From assembly GCA_017942105.1 (NCBI GenBank), contig JAGAVE010000053.1, positions 20,659 to 84,658 of the forward strand: a stretch of 64,000 nucleotides of DNA, written 5' to 3'. Source of the DNA: Clostridia bacterium (lineage in GTDB: Bacteria > Bacillota > Clostridia > Oscillospirales > Acutalibacteraceae). Positions 8,528-17,149 of this stretch are shown piece after piece; position 1 is the first letter of the stretch, and every line of letters begins with the position of its first letter. A program made the position numbers and the translations under genes. The notes below the pieces were generated by a model that did not search any database, was not told where the DNA came from, and saw nothing but the letters and a program-made list of their open reading frames with translations.

Positions 8528-10718
8528 TAGCAATTTCCTCACAATCATTGTCCTGAGATGCTGAAGGAATATCAATATCTTCAGGAAGTTGAATTGACAA
8601 TTTATCGGTTGAAGTATTTATCGTTGAAGCTTTCTTGTTTTTTCTGAGTTTCTTTTTATTATCTTTTTTGAAAGACTTATCTACAATCTTTTCAAAAGTA
8701 AGAAGCAACGGAGAAAGAACAAAGATAATAATCAGCGCGCTGATTATAGATCCGCGTGCAAGAAGAGCACACAACTCTTTAACAATAGAAATACTTGAAA
8801 CAAAGTAAACACCTATTGTTACAAAGAAGAAAATGAGAGCACTTTGGAATATAGAATGCATTGACTCTGAAACCGCTTTTTTCATAGCTTCGTTTCTTTC
8901 CTTGCCGCTGAGCAACTCTTCCTTGAATCTTGATGTCAAAAGAATTGCGTAGTCAACCGTTGCACCAAGCTGAACACAGGATATAACAGTCGGAGCGAAA
9001 AATGACATCGGAGTTCCAAGAAGGGTTGAAATTGATTCATTTATAAAAATTGCGAACTCGATTGACAGAATAAGAATTATAGGAAGCGTCCAAGATTTAA
9101 ACAGAATCAGTAGTATTATAAATATCGAAGCAATTGAAATAATGCTGGTTATCGTAAAATCAGTAACAGTAATATCAACCATATCACTATACATAGCACC
9201 TTCTCCGGTCATGTATCCGTCAGGGTCATATTCTTTGATAATCGAAAGCATTGCAGCAACCTGCTCGTTGGAGGCATCAGTAGCAGCTTCATATGCTGAG
9301 TTGACAAGCATAACCTGATATCCGCCTTGCTTTACAATATCAATAATTCCATCAGGAATAATTGAATCCGGAATCGATGAACCGATGAACTGATTATAGG
9401 CAAGCATTGATGTTACACCATCAAGGTCATTGATGCGATTTTCCATTTCAATAAGCTTTTCAGCTGATACAGAATCATTTACAACGACAAAATGTGATGT
9501 AGTCATATTAAACTCATCTTTTAATGTGTTGAGCGCTACAACAGAATCAAGGTCATCGGGTAAAGTTGAAGTTATGTTATAATACTTTTTAACATTGGCT
9601 GAAAGCAAAACTGAAGGAACAAGAAGAATGGCAAAAACTGCAACAAAAGCTTTTTTGTGCTTTATAGAAAAATCAATAATTTTCGTAAACTTCGGAGTAA
9701 AAACCTTGTGCTTTTTCTTATTAATCAACTTGTCAAAAACAATCAGATATGCCGGCAGTATCGTTATCGAAGAAAATACACCTATCAAAACGCCTTTTGC
9801 CATTATAATACCGATATTAAATCCAAGCGTAAGCTGCATAAAGCAAAGAGCTAGGAAACCGAAAACCGTTGTAGTTGAACTGCCTATCAAAGATGTAAAC
9901 GATGCTTTAAGCGTTTTTAACATCGCTTCTTCTTTTGTTGCAGAATATTTCTTTTCCTCATCAAAACGGTTGATAACGAAAATTGAGTAGTCCATTGTTA
10001 CTGCAAGCTGCAGTATCGCAGCAACGCATTGCGTTATGTACGAGATTCCGCCTACTAACCAGTTTGTTCCCATATTGTAAACAACGGAAGAGCCCAGAAC
10101 CACAAGCATAATAAACGGCAGAACATACGATTTCATCGTAAACAAAAGAATGATTAAAACAAAGACAACCGCCAAGGCAATATAAATTGGAAGTTCCTTG
10201 TTTGTTAGCTCTTTTGTATCGGCGTTGATCGGCGTCAGGCCGCTCAGCATACACTGATTCTTCGTAACCTGCTTAATGTTATCTATAGCCTCAATGGTAT
10301 CCTTTGAAGAACATCCGGGATCAAACTGGACAAACATCATTGTATAGTTACCATTCTCGCTGTAAAAAACATTTCTGATTTCATCAGGAAGAATATCCTG
10401 GGGGATGCTTGTATCAATCAAATCGCTGTACCAAAGCACTGAAGCGACATTGTCTACTCCCTCAATCTTGTTTTTCAGTTCAACTACCCTCTTGGGTTGC
10501 ATATTTTCAACAATTACCATAGTAGTTGAATCAACATTATAAGTTTCACTTAAAATTTGCTGACCCTTTACCGAATCAAGCTTGTCCGGCAAATAAGATA
10601 AAATATCATAGTTAACCTCCGTTACCATATAACCAAGCAAACACGGAATAAGAAGGACAAACGATAAGATGATAATTAGCTTAGGTCTTTTTGTAACAAA
10701 CTTAGAAATTTTTTCCAT
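8514..10718 (-). CDS. MMPL-family RND transporter
   Basis: A 734-residue protein with the duplicated MMPL layout: a membrane segment near residues 13-33, an external domain to about 170, five membrane segments to about 345, then the same pattern repeated (about 357-690), ending in a charged Lys-rich and Asp/Glu-rich cytoplasmic tail. The family exports lipids, glycolipids or hydrophobic compounds using the proton gradient. The neighbours (lipoprotein, glycosyltransferase, phosphoesterase) fit transport of a lipid-linked or glycosylated envelope component. The start ATG has AGGTGG upstream. The substrate is unknown. Confidence 0.9.
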   Translation of the reverse strand: MEKISKFVTKRPKLIIILSFVLLIPCLLGYMVTEVNYDILSYLPDKLDSVKGQQILSETYNVDSTTMVIVENMQPKRVVELKNKIEGVDNVASVLWYSDLIDTSIPQDILPDEIRNVFYSENGNYTMMFVQFDPGCSSKDTIEAIDNIKQVTKNQCMLSGLTPINADTKELTNKELPIYIALAVVFVLIILLFTMKSYVLPFIMLVVLGSSVVYNMGTNWLVGGISYITQCVAAILQLAVTMDYSIFVINRFDEEKKYSATKEEAMLKTLKASFTSLIGSSTTTVFGFLALCFMQLTLGFNIGIIMAKGVLIGVFSSITILPAYLIVFDKLINKKKHKVFTPKFTKIIDFSIKHKKAFVAVFAILLVPSVLLSANVKKYYNITSTLPDDLDSVVALNTLKDEFNMTTSHFVVVNDSVSAEKLIEMENRINDLDGVTSMLAYNQFIGSSIPDSIIPDGIIDIVKQGGYQVMLVNSAYEAATDASNEQVAAMLSIIKEYDPDGYMTGEGAMYSDMVDITVTDFTITSIISIASIFIILLILFKSWTLPIILILSIEFAIFINESISTLLGTPMSFFAPTVISCVQLGATVDYAILLTSRFKEELLSGKERNEAMKKAVSESMHSIFQSALIFFFVTIGVYFVSSISIVKELCALLARGSIISALIIIFVLSPLLLTFEKIVDKSFKKDNKKKLRKNKKASTINTSTDKLSIQLPEDIDIPSASQDNDCEEIANENI

Positions 10719-10730
10719 AGTACCACCTAA

Positions 10731-11891
10731 TCAGTATAGAAACCTTGTAAAAAGATTAAAGATAGAAAAAAGATACACTATAAAGCTGATAACAATTACT
10801 ACAGACAAAATAACAATAATAAGTTTCACCTTTTCATACTCATCTGCATTCATAATATATCTCATAACCGAAAAGAAGTTTTTACCAAACAAATCAAAGT
10901 AGCTGATTGTATATGTTTTAAAAACTGAGGTATCTTTTTCATCAATTTCAAAAACACGAACTCCTCTTGAAATCATATTACCATAGCTTCTGAAGGATGC
11001 GCCCGGAGTCTGAACGATATTAATACCATCAAGCTCAGCTGTAAAACAATTAAGATGGTCGTGTCCAGTAACAAGGGCACAAACATCACCGCGGCGTCTG
11101 ATTGCATCGAGCTGCCCGAAATCCTGAGAGGTAGTTTCGGCATATTCAAAAGCAAATCCTGATGCTTTTTCTTCATCGAGCTTATAAAACTTTCCATCAC
11201 GGGCTTTGACAGCCATTTTTTCGCCTTCATCACATTCTTTAAAGAGAGATTTTGTCTGCGGCAAAGGGATATGCTGAAACATAAGAGACATAACAGGTTT
11301 TCCGCATTCTTTCTCTAAACGCATACTTTCTTCTTCATACCATTTGACAGCTTCCGGCTTGACATATTCAAAGCAATTGTCACCATTATCGTCTGAACCA
11401 GCAGAATCAACCATCCAGAGATTATATGCTATATTATCTGAATCTGAAGCATAAACGGGAATGTTGTATGTATCGCAATCGAGTCCGTTATTCGAAAGAT
11501 TATAAGGAACACAATTCTTGTATGAACCGTAAATTTCTGCCTGCTCATTTTTTGTTATACAATTTCGATCATCGTGGTTGCCGTACACAAAAGCGAACGG
11601 TAGATTTCTTTTCTCCAAAGGATCCAAAAGATATCCGAGAGCCTTTTTCATCCGTTTCAATGTACCTTTTTTACTCTTGACATTTTGCCAATTTCCAATT
11701 GGTGCGTCATTTATATGATTACCGAGAATATTATCTCCCGTAAGAACAACAAGGTCAGGATTGACTTTATCATATATTTTATTGAGCATTTTAAACATTC
11801 CTCTGCGCGGAATGTGCATATCCTGAGCGTCACTCACCTGCAAAATGATAAATTTACCATCTTTGTTGAATCTGAGCTTTTTATTATACAT
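10731..11891 (-). CDS. Calcineurin-like metallophosphoesterase with C-terminal membrane anchor
   Basis: A 386-residue protein with the metal-binding motifs of the family in order: QVSDAQDMHI (D-x-H type), LTGDN, YGNHDDRN, a later FQHIPLP and TGHDHLN. Residues about 355-380 are a single strongly hydrophobic helix, so the enzyme is tail-anchored, probably with the catalytic domain in the cytoplasm since no signal peptide is present. It resembles Icc/YkuE-like phosphodiesterases. It is the first gene of the transport/glycan unit and has its own promoter (11920-11948). The phosphoester substrate is unknown. Confidence 0.87.
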   Translation of the reverse strand: MYNKKLRFNKDGKFIILQVSDAQDMHIPRRGMFKMLNKIYDKVNPDLVVLTGDNILGNHINDAPIGNWQNVKSKKGTLKRMKKALGYLLDPLEKRNLPFAFVYGNHDDRNCITKNEQAEIYGSYKNCVPYNLSNNGLDCDTYNIPVYASDSDNIAYNLWMVDSAGSDDNGDNCFEYVKPEAVKWYEEESMRLEKECGKPVMSLMFQHIPLPQTKSLFKECDEGEKMAVKARDGKFYKLDEEKASGFAFEYAETTSQDFGQLDAIRRRGDVCALVTGHDHLNCFTAELDGINIVQTPGASFRSYGNMISRGVRVFEIDEKDTSVFKTYTISYFDLFGKNFFSVMRYIMNADEYEKVKLIIVILSVVIVISFIVYLFSIFNLFTRFLY

Positions 11892-11919
11892 AAAAATACC
11901 AACTTTCTATATTTAATGT

Positions 11920-11948
11920 ATTTTATCACATTTAATCATTTATTGCAA
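11920..11948 (-). promoter_or_regulatory. Sigma-A type promoter for the phosphoesterase-MMPL-GH2 unit
   Basis: On the minus strand there is a -35 TTGCAA (11943-11948), a 17-base spacer and a -10 TAAAAT (11920-11925), about 28 bases before the ATG at 11891. Confidence 0.7.
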
Positions 11949-11962
11949 GGAAAACGCAAAGG

Positions 11963-11982
11963 AAAAGCCACCCTAGGGTGGC
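11963..11982 (-). terminator. Intrinsic terminator closing the superoperon after spoVM
   Basis: The perfect palindrome GCCACCCTAGGGTGGC (11967-11982) is followed on the minus strand by TTTT. It lies five bases after the spoVM stop and just before the next promoter. Confidence 0.75.
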
Positions 11983-11986
11983 AAAT

Positions 11987-12076
11987 TTATGTATTATCTT
12001 CACTCTTTTTAATTTTAAATACTAAACGAAAAATTCCTTTGAGAGCTTTTGGCATTTCAAACATTACTACCTTCAA
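11987..12076 (-). CDS. spoVM: SpoVM, amphipathic spore-morphogenesis peptide (29 residues, TTG start)
   Basis: A 29-codon frame starting at TTG (12076-12074), six bases after a perfect GGAGGG. The peptide MKVVMFEMPKALKGIFRLVF... aligns without gaps to B. subtilis SpoVM (26 residues): Lys2, Pro9, Lys10, Leu12, Gly14, Ile15 and Arg17 all match. Pro9 is the residue known to be needed for recognising convex forespore membrane. SpoVM anchors SpoIVA, also encoded in this window at 56693-58177. The position downstream of prpC-prkC-rsgA matches Bacillus, where spoVM lies in the same neighbourhood. A terminator follows directly. Recognition is from memory of the family, but the match and context are strong. 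Confidence 0.85.
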   Translation of the reverse strand: MKVVMFEMPKALKGIFRLVFKIKKSEDNT

Positions 12077-12089
12077 TTAAATCCCTCCA

Positions 12090-12242
12090 CTATTTAGCTA
12101 CAATGATGCCGAGAATAACAATCACCATTGAGAGAACTGCAACAATAAATGTTTTCGGGCACATCAGCGAAATCAGCATTCCAAGACCGAAAGCAGTGAA
12201 ATAAAGTCCAATTCTGCTTGAACAGCAACGATTTCTTCTCAT
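12090..12242 (-). CDS. 50-residue membrane protein of unknown function
   Basis: The ATG is at 12242-12240 and the TAG ends at 12090; the peptide has a basic Cys-containing start (MRRNRCCSSR), then two short hydrophobic helices with a Pro-Lys turn between them (CPKT). The stop lies 13 bases before the spoVM start codon, and both genes share the operon. Its only plausible ribosome binding site, GGTGGTG, lies in the 3' arm of the hairpin at 12245-12286. I do not know a named family; small two-helix proteins of this type occur in Clostridia. A role in sporulation or the envelope is suggested only by position. Confidence 0.6.
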   Translation of the reverse strand: MRRNRCCSSRIGLYFTAFGLGMLISLMCPKTFIVAVLSMVIVILGIIVAK

Positions 12243-12244
12243 AA

Positions 12245-12286
12245 AAACACCACCATAGTTTTTACTAACATACTATGATGGTGTTT
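12245..12286 (-). terminator. Terminator-like hairpin after rsgA that includes the next gene's ribosome binding site
   Basis: A 15-bp stem (12245-12259 with 12272-12286, one G-U wobble) with a 12-base loop is followed on the minus strand by TTTTT. It starts 9 bases after the rsgA stop and ends next to the ATG of the 50-residue protein. It may reduce read-through into spoVM or block translation. Confidence 0.65.
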
Positions 12287-12294
12287 ATAAACTG

Positions 12295-13173
12295 TTACAG
12301 TTGCCAATCTTTCAAATTTTTAACTTCATTGTATAAAGTCACATAACTTTCGTATCTGGAAGGATTTATTTTCCCTTCATTAAGAGCTTCAATGACTTTG
12401 CAGCCCTTATCACCTGTATGCGAACAAGAAGAAAATTTACAAAGACCAAGGTAGTCGGAAAACTCCGGAAAACAATCGGCTATTTCATCCTTTTTAATTA
12501 TATCATTTGTTTCAAAATCAAGAGATGAAAAACCGGGTGTGTCTGCAATGTAACCATTTCCGGTTTTAAATAATTCAACATGGCGAGTGGTATGCCTTCC
12601 ACGACCGAGCTTATGGCTGACTTCACCGGTTTCAACAGAGAATTCAGGATCAATGCAGTTAAGAAGAGAAGATTTACCGACACCCGAGTTGCCTGTAAAA
12701 ACACTTGTTGAACCCTCAATAAGCTTTAGCACTTCCATAACGCCTTTTCCTGTTTTATTGGAAACGACAAAAACATCAATTCCAGAATTCTTGTATCTTT
12801 CGGCAAATTCATCAGCATTGTGTAAATCATCTTTTGTAAAAACAATTACCGGTCGGACATTCTTATGAATCGCGACAGCCGTCAATCTGTCTATTATAAG
12901 AAAATTTGGGCGCGGCTCGCAGGTCGAAGAAACTATAACAAGATTATCAACATTTGAAACAGGAGGCCTTACAAAAAAATTCCTTCTTTCAAAAATCTTG
13001 TCAATCGAATTCTTACCGTTACTCTCAACCGATATTTCAACATCATCTCCGACAAGAGGAGTTATTTTCTCTTTGCGAAAAACACCTCTAGCCTTGCATT
13101 CATATATCATACCGTCAGCCTCTACATAATAAAAACCGCCGACTCCCTTTATAATCTTACCGCTTAAAATCAA
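12295..13173 (-). CDS. rsgA: Ribosome small-subunit-dependent GTPase A
   Basis: A 292-residue circularly permuted GTPase (B. subtilis CpgA/YloQ, 298). Order: OB-fold N-terminus (about 1-70), G4 motif FTKDDL near residue 113, G1 GNSGVGKSSLLN (about 162-173), G3 DTPGFSSLD (about 205-213), and a zinc knuckle with Cys/His in CKFSSCSHTGDKGC (about 246-259). It helps late maturation of the 30S subunit and in Bacillus is a substrate of PrkC, whose gene lies directly upstream with a 4-base overlap. No anomaly was seen. Confidence 0.97.
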   Translation of the reverse strand: MILSGKIIKGVGGFYYVEADGMIYECKARGVFRKEKITPLVGDDVEISVESNGKNSIDKIFERRNFFVRPPVSNVDNLVIVSSTCEPRPNFLIIDRLTAVAIHKNVRPVIVFTKDDLHNADEFAERYKNSGIDVFVVSNKTGKGVMEVLKLIEGSTSVFTGNSGVGKSSLLNCIDPEFSVETGEVSHKLGRGRHTTRHVELFKTGNGYIADTPGFSSLDFETNDIIKKDEIADCFPEFSDYLGLCKFSSCSHTGDKGCKVIEALNEGKINPSRYESYVTLYNEVKNLKDWQL

Positions 13174-15350
13174 TTCATCTCACCAAGAGTCAAAGTAATA
13201 TTTACATTGTCCGGATGTTGGTGCCCAGAAACAGGAAACTGTTTTACAACTATCATTCCTTCTTCAACTATGCTGATTTTTGATTCATCAAAACCTGCAG
13301 CAATAAGCTTCTGCCTCGCATCTTCCGGAGTATCACCCAAAACATCAGGCATAATAAGCATCGGCTCCGTTGTCGTTGACTCGCTCGTTGAATCATCAAT
13401 ATACTCAAAAGTTGAAATATTAGAAATTTCACAGGGTGATTTAGTGAAATCAATATCACATTTATAAACCAATTTATTATTTACGAAAACCTTTAAATTT
13501 GAAGCCGCCTTATGGCCGTTAATAGCGAAGCTATACGATGAACCGTCAAGATAATAACGATCAACCGTAAGAATATTCACACCATCAAGACTTGCAGTAA
13601 TTGTTCCGTACTCGCCCAAAGTAGGCAAAGTAATATTAATGTAAGTTGACTGTTCGACTTTAATGCCGAGACTGATCGTCAGAACAATTTCCGAACCCTT
13701 GGGAATCTTAGTATCTTTACTAACTGAGCTTTTAATAACATAATCACTTTTTATCGTATCATCGTAATCATGTTCAATCTTTACAACAAATCCGCTGGCT
13801 TCCAGAACTCGCGTTGCATCAGCCTTAGGAAGACCTGTAACATCAGGAACAGGAATAACCTCAACATTGTTTGAATTATAAGATAAATATCTTATTGTTA
13901 CTGTTGAACCTGCATAGACCTTGTTGCCCGGAGCAGGAGTTATGTCAATTACAGTACCGGCTTCAATACCTTTTTCTTCATAATCCTTTGTATATTCGAC
14001 CTCACGGTCAACTGTCAGAAGATCAAGCGCCGCCAAAGCATTTTTAACGGTTACATAGTCCTTGCCTTCAAGATCCGAAGGTATCGTAACAAAATCCTTA
14101 CCTACAGCGATAACAATTTCAATAACCTGTTTTCCCGGATCAATTTTTTCTCCTGCGGCAGGAGTCTGGGAAATAATTGTATTCGGTTTTGACGATAAGT
14201 CTGTTTTTTCAGTTATTTTGAAAGTAAACTGCGAATATTTTGTTTTAAAATCTTCCGAATATTCCTGACCTATAAAATCAGGAACCTTTTCTTTGCCGCT
14301 GAACCAACCAAAGCCAAAAATTCCGACAGCCATAACACCCAAGCCTAACACTAACGCAATAATTACTCCGATGAGAATTGGGATTGTTTTATTCTTTTCG
14401 ATCGGCTCATCATCATAATCACCATCGTCGGAATCGACCTCATATGCGGTCACATTATTTGTAACATTCGGTATATACTTGGTTTTGTCATTGTTTGAAT
14501 AGCTGTAATCAAACTGAATTGACGGATTTCTTCTGAATTCTTCAAGATCGAGAAGCATTTCAGCTGCCGACTGATAACGGTCATTGGGATTTTTTTGCAT
14601 CGCTTTGATAATTATTTGCTCAATTCCGATAGGAATTTGAGGGTTTATCATACGCGGCATAACCGGATCCTTCTGCAACTGCATAATAGCAACAGAAACA
14701 GTATTATCAGATTCAAAAGGAACCCTTCCTGTCAGCATTTCATAAAGCATAACACCAACAGAGTAGATATCCGCCTTATCATTCGTAATATCTCCGCGAG
14801 CTTGCTCCGGACTAATATAATGAACCGACCCTATTGCGGAATCAGTCATCGTCCTGGTCTCACTTGCAAAAAAGCGTGCAATACCGAAATCCGTTACCTT
14901 GATTACACCGTTTTCAAGCAAAAGTATATTTTGCGGTTTGATATCTCTATGTACGATTCCCTTGTCATGAGCATGTTGAAGGGCTCTGAGAACCTGCATA
15001 ATAAAGAAAACAGCCTCACGATGATTGACGAATCCTTGCTGTTGAATATACTCTTTAAGCGTAATGCCTTCAACATATTCCATAACGATATACTGCAATC
15101 TGTCACCATAGCTGACATCGTATACCTTAACAATATTCATATGTGAAAGAACCGCAATAGCTTTTGATTCGTTTTTAAATCTTCTTCTGAATTCTTCATT
15201 AGCAAGGAACTCTTCCTTGAGAATTTTAACAGCAACTATTCTGTCGTCTATATTGTCATAAGCTTTATAAACAACAGCCATTCCGCCAACACCGATTATC
15301 TCTCGGATTTCATAACGGCCATCAAGCCTTTTACCTACATAATTTTGCAT
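13170..15350 (-). CDS. prkC: PASTA-domain serine/threonine protein kinase
   Basis: About 726 residues. The kinase domain (about 10-270) has GVGGMAVVYKA, VAVKIL, HRDIKPQN and DFGIARF. An acidic linker follows, then one membrane helix (about 330-355) and several external PASTA repeats (starts such as VPDFIGQEY, VTIPSDLEG, VPDVTGL and MPDVLGD), with a non-PASTA beta region between the third and last. PASTA domains bind muropeptides. An upstream in-frame GTG at 15371 exists, but the ATG at 15350 has GGAGG 7 bases before it. It pairs with the PP2C phosphatase upstream, as in Bacillus. Confidence 0.95.
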   Translation of the reverse strand: MQNYVGKRLDGRYEIREIIGVGGMAVVYKAYDNIDDRIVAVKILKEEFLANEEFRRRFKNESKAIAVLSHMNIVKVYDVSYGDRLQYIVMEYVEGITLKEYIQQQGFVNHREAVFFIMQVLRALQHAHDKGIVHRDIKPQNILLLENGVIKVTDFGIARFFASETRTMTDSAIGSVHYISPEQARGDITNDKADIYSVGVMLYEMLTGRVPFESDNTVSVAIMQLQKDPVMPRMINPQIPIGIEQIIIKAMQKNPNDRYQSAAEMLLDLEEFRRNPSIQFDYSYSNNDKTKYIPNVTNNVTAYEVDSDDGDYDDEPIEKNKTIPILIGVIIALVLGLGVMAVGIFGFGWFSGKEKVPDFIGQEYSEDFKTKYSQFTFKITEKTDLSSKPNTIISQTPAAGEKIDPGKQVIEIVIAVGKDFVTIPSDLEGKDYVTVKNALAALDLLTVDREVEYTKDYEEKGIEAGTVIDITPAPGNKVYAGSTVTIRYLSYNSNNVEVIPVPDVTGLPKADATRVLEASGFVVKIEHDYDDTIKSDYVIKSSVSKDTKIPKGSEIVLTISLGIKVEQSTYINITLPTLGEYGTITASLDGVNILTVDRYYLDGSSYSFAINGHKAASNLKVFVNNKLVYKCDIDFTKSPCEISNISTFEYIDDSTSESTTTEPMLIMPDVLGDTPEDARQKLIAAGFDESKISIVEEGMIVVKQFPVSGHQHPDNVNITLTLGEMN

Positions 15351-15367
15351 AATACTACCTCCGTTTT

Positions 15368-16096
15368 TCACTCGGTAACAGTTACCACGGTAACATTATC
15401 TCCGCCGCCGTTAGCATTAGCCTCCGCAATAAGAACATCGGCAAGCTCATAACTGTCATAAGTATTGCAGATATGAAGTATTCTTGACTCATCAACAAAA
15501 TTCGACAAGCCATCAGAGCAAAGAAGCACAATGTCGCCTTCGTGATATATTTCCTGGGAAAAGTCTATTCTGATAGTATCGTCAACACCCAGCGCTCTGG
15601 TAATAACATTTTTTTGCGGATGATCCTTGGCCTCTTCCGGTGTAATCTCTCCCCTGTCAAGCATAAGCTGTACAACGGAGTGGTCAGTTGTCATCTGCGT
15701 TATGCTGCTCTGAGAAACAACATATATTCTGGAATCACCAACATTAGCCAGGTAAATATTATCATTTTTGATTATCACAAGAACAACAGTAGTTCCCATT
15801 CCCTTAAGATCTGTGTCACTTCTTGAACGAGAGTACACCGTTGCGTTTGCTGCTTCGACCGCAGACACCATCAGATGTTTGATTGAATTATCATTCATAG
15901 CCTCGTGATATCCATTGTTGAGCTTCTCTGCAATAGTATTTGCGGCAGTTTCGCTGGCAATATTTCCGCCGTTAGCTCCACCCATACCATCGCAAACAAG
16001 AGCCCATGTTACACCGTCGGCAAATTCACCTGCAAGACAAAAATCCTGATTATTCTGCCTGACAACTCCAACATCAGACTTTGCTGAAATTTTCAC
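15368..16096 (-). CDS. prpC: PP2C-family serine/threonine phosphatase
   Basis: About 242 residues with the PP2C metal-binding motifs: SDVGVVRQNNQD at the start, VCDGMGG (about 36-42), NVGDSR near residue 118, LCSDGLS and GGDNVT at the end. It reverses PrkC phosphorylation. The ATG at 16102 abuts the AAGGAGGG box with almost no spacer, whereas the GTG two codons later (16096) is 7 bases from GGAGG and is the better start. The gene overlaps the end of rlmN. Confidence 0.93.
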   Translation of the reverse strand: MKISAKSDVGVVRQNNQDFCLAGEFADGVTWALVCDGMGGANGGNIASETAANTIAEKLNNGYHEAMNDNSIKHLMVSAVEAANATVYSRSRSDTDLKGMGTTVVLVIIKNDNIYLANVGDSRIYVVSQSSITQMTTDHSVVQLMLDRGEITPEEAKDHPQKNVITRALGVDDTIRIDFSQEIYHEGDIVLLCSDGLSNFVDESRILHICNTYDSYELADVLIAEANANGGGDNVTVVTVTE

Positions 16097-17147
16097 AGTC
16101 ATCCCTCCTTACGGAATTACGGACATGCTTGCTTCTTAACTGTCCGCAAGATGCATCAATATCCGAACCCAGACTGCGTCTGACAGTCGTATTGACACCT
16201 TTTGAGTTTAATATCTTCATAAAACGCTGTAAACGATCATTTGTGCTTCTCTTATGCTCACTTTCATTAATTTCATTCGCAGGAATCAAATTAACATGGC
16301 AAAGCATACCTCTAAGTAAGCCTGCAAGCTTCAACGCACATTCATCAGTATCGTTAACATCTTTAATCATTGCATATTCAAACGAAATTCTTCTCGATGT
16401 TTCTTTTGTATAATCTTTACAAGCTTTTATGAGCTCGTTGATTGGATATTTTTTATTGATCGGCATAACCTCTGAGCGCATCTTATCGTCAGGCGCGTGC
16501 AACGAAACAGACAAGGTTATCGGAAGTTTTTCGTCAATCAGGTCATAAATTCTCGGTACTATACCGCAGGTTGAAAGAGATATATTTCTCAACGAAAGAT
16601 TGAGTCCCTTTTCTTCACCCGCGAGCCTCAGAAAACGGATTGTATTTTCATAATTATCAAGCGGCTCGCCCATTCCCATCATTACAACATGGGAAATTCG
16701 GATATTCATATCGCGCTGAGCGGCATGAATCTGGCCGAGTATTTCAGAAGGCATAAGACTTCTCACGCAACCACTCTTTGTTGAAGCACAGAAAACACAT
16801 CCCATTTTGCAACCAACCTGGGATGATACGCAAAGTGTGTATCCGTATTTATATTTCATCAAAACGGACTCAACAAAGTTTCCGTCTGATAATCTGAACA
16901 GATATTTAACGGTTTCATCTAAATTCGAAACCTGCTTAAGTTCGATTTCACAACTATTGATCGGATACTTTTCTGCTAGCTTTTCTCTCAGAGATTTAGG
17001 CAGATTAGTCATCTCATCGTAACTCATAACACCGTAAATCTGCAACCAATCAAATATTTGTTTTGCTCTGAAGCGAGGCAAACCCATAGAAGAAACAACA
17101 TCTTCAACTTCCGTGAAAATCATTGATTTTATGTCAAATTCACGCAA
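16074..17147 (-). CDS. rlmN: Dual-specificity RNA methyltransferase RlmN (23S A2503 C2 / tRNA A37)
   Basis: A 357-residue radical SAM methyltransferase. The iron-sulfur motif CKMGCVFC is near residue 115, preceded by the HTH-like N-terminal domain. GMGEPLDNYEN follows at about 157-167, and LRNISLSTCGIVP is the usual family stretch. The second catalytic Cys is likely in DASCGQLR near residue 338. Its length matches B. subtilis RlmN (363). It lies three bases after rsmB and overlaps prpC, in the conserved Bacillus order. Confidence 0.97.
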   Translation of the reverse strand: MREFDIKSMIFTEVEDVVSSMGLPRFRAKQIFDWLQIYGVMSYDEMTNLPKSLREKLAEKYPINSCEIELKQVSNLDETVKYLFRLSDGNFVESVLMKYKYGYTLCVSSQVGCKMGCVFCASTKSGCVRSLMPSEILGQIHAAQRDMNIRISHVVMMGMGEPLDNYENTIRFLRLAGEEKGLNLSLRNISLSTCGIVPRIYDLIDEKLPITLSVSLHAPDDKMRSEVMPINKKYPINELIKACKDYTKETSRRISFEYAMIKDVNDTDECALKLAGLLRGMLCHVNLIPANEINESEHKRSTNDRLQRFMKILNSKGVNTTVRRSLGSDIDASCGQLRSKHVRNSVRRDDCENFSKV

Positions 17148-17149
17148 AA

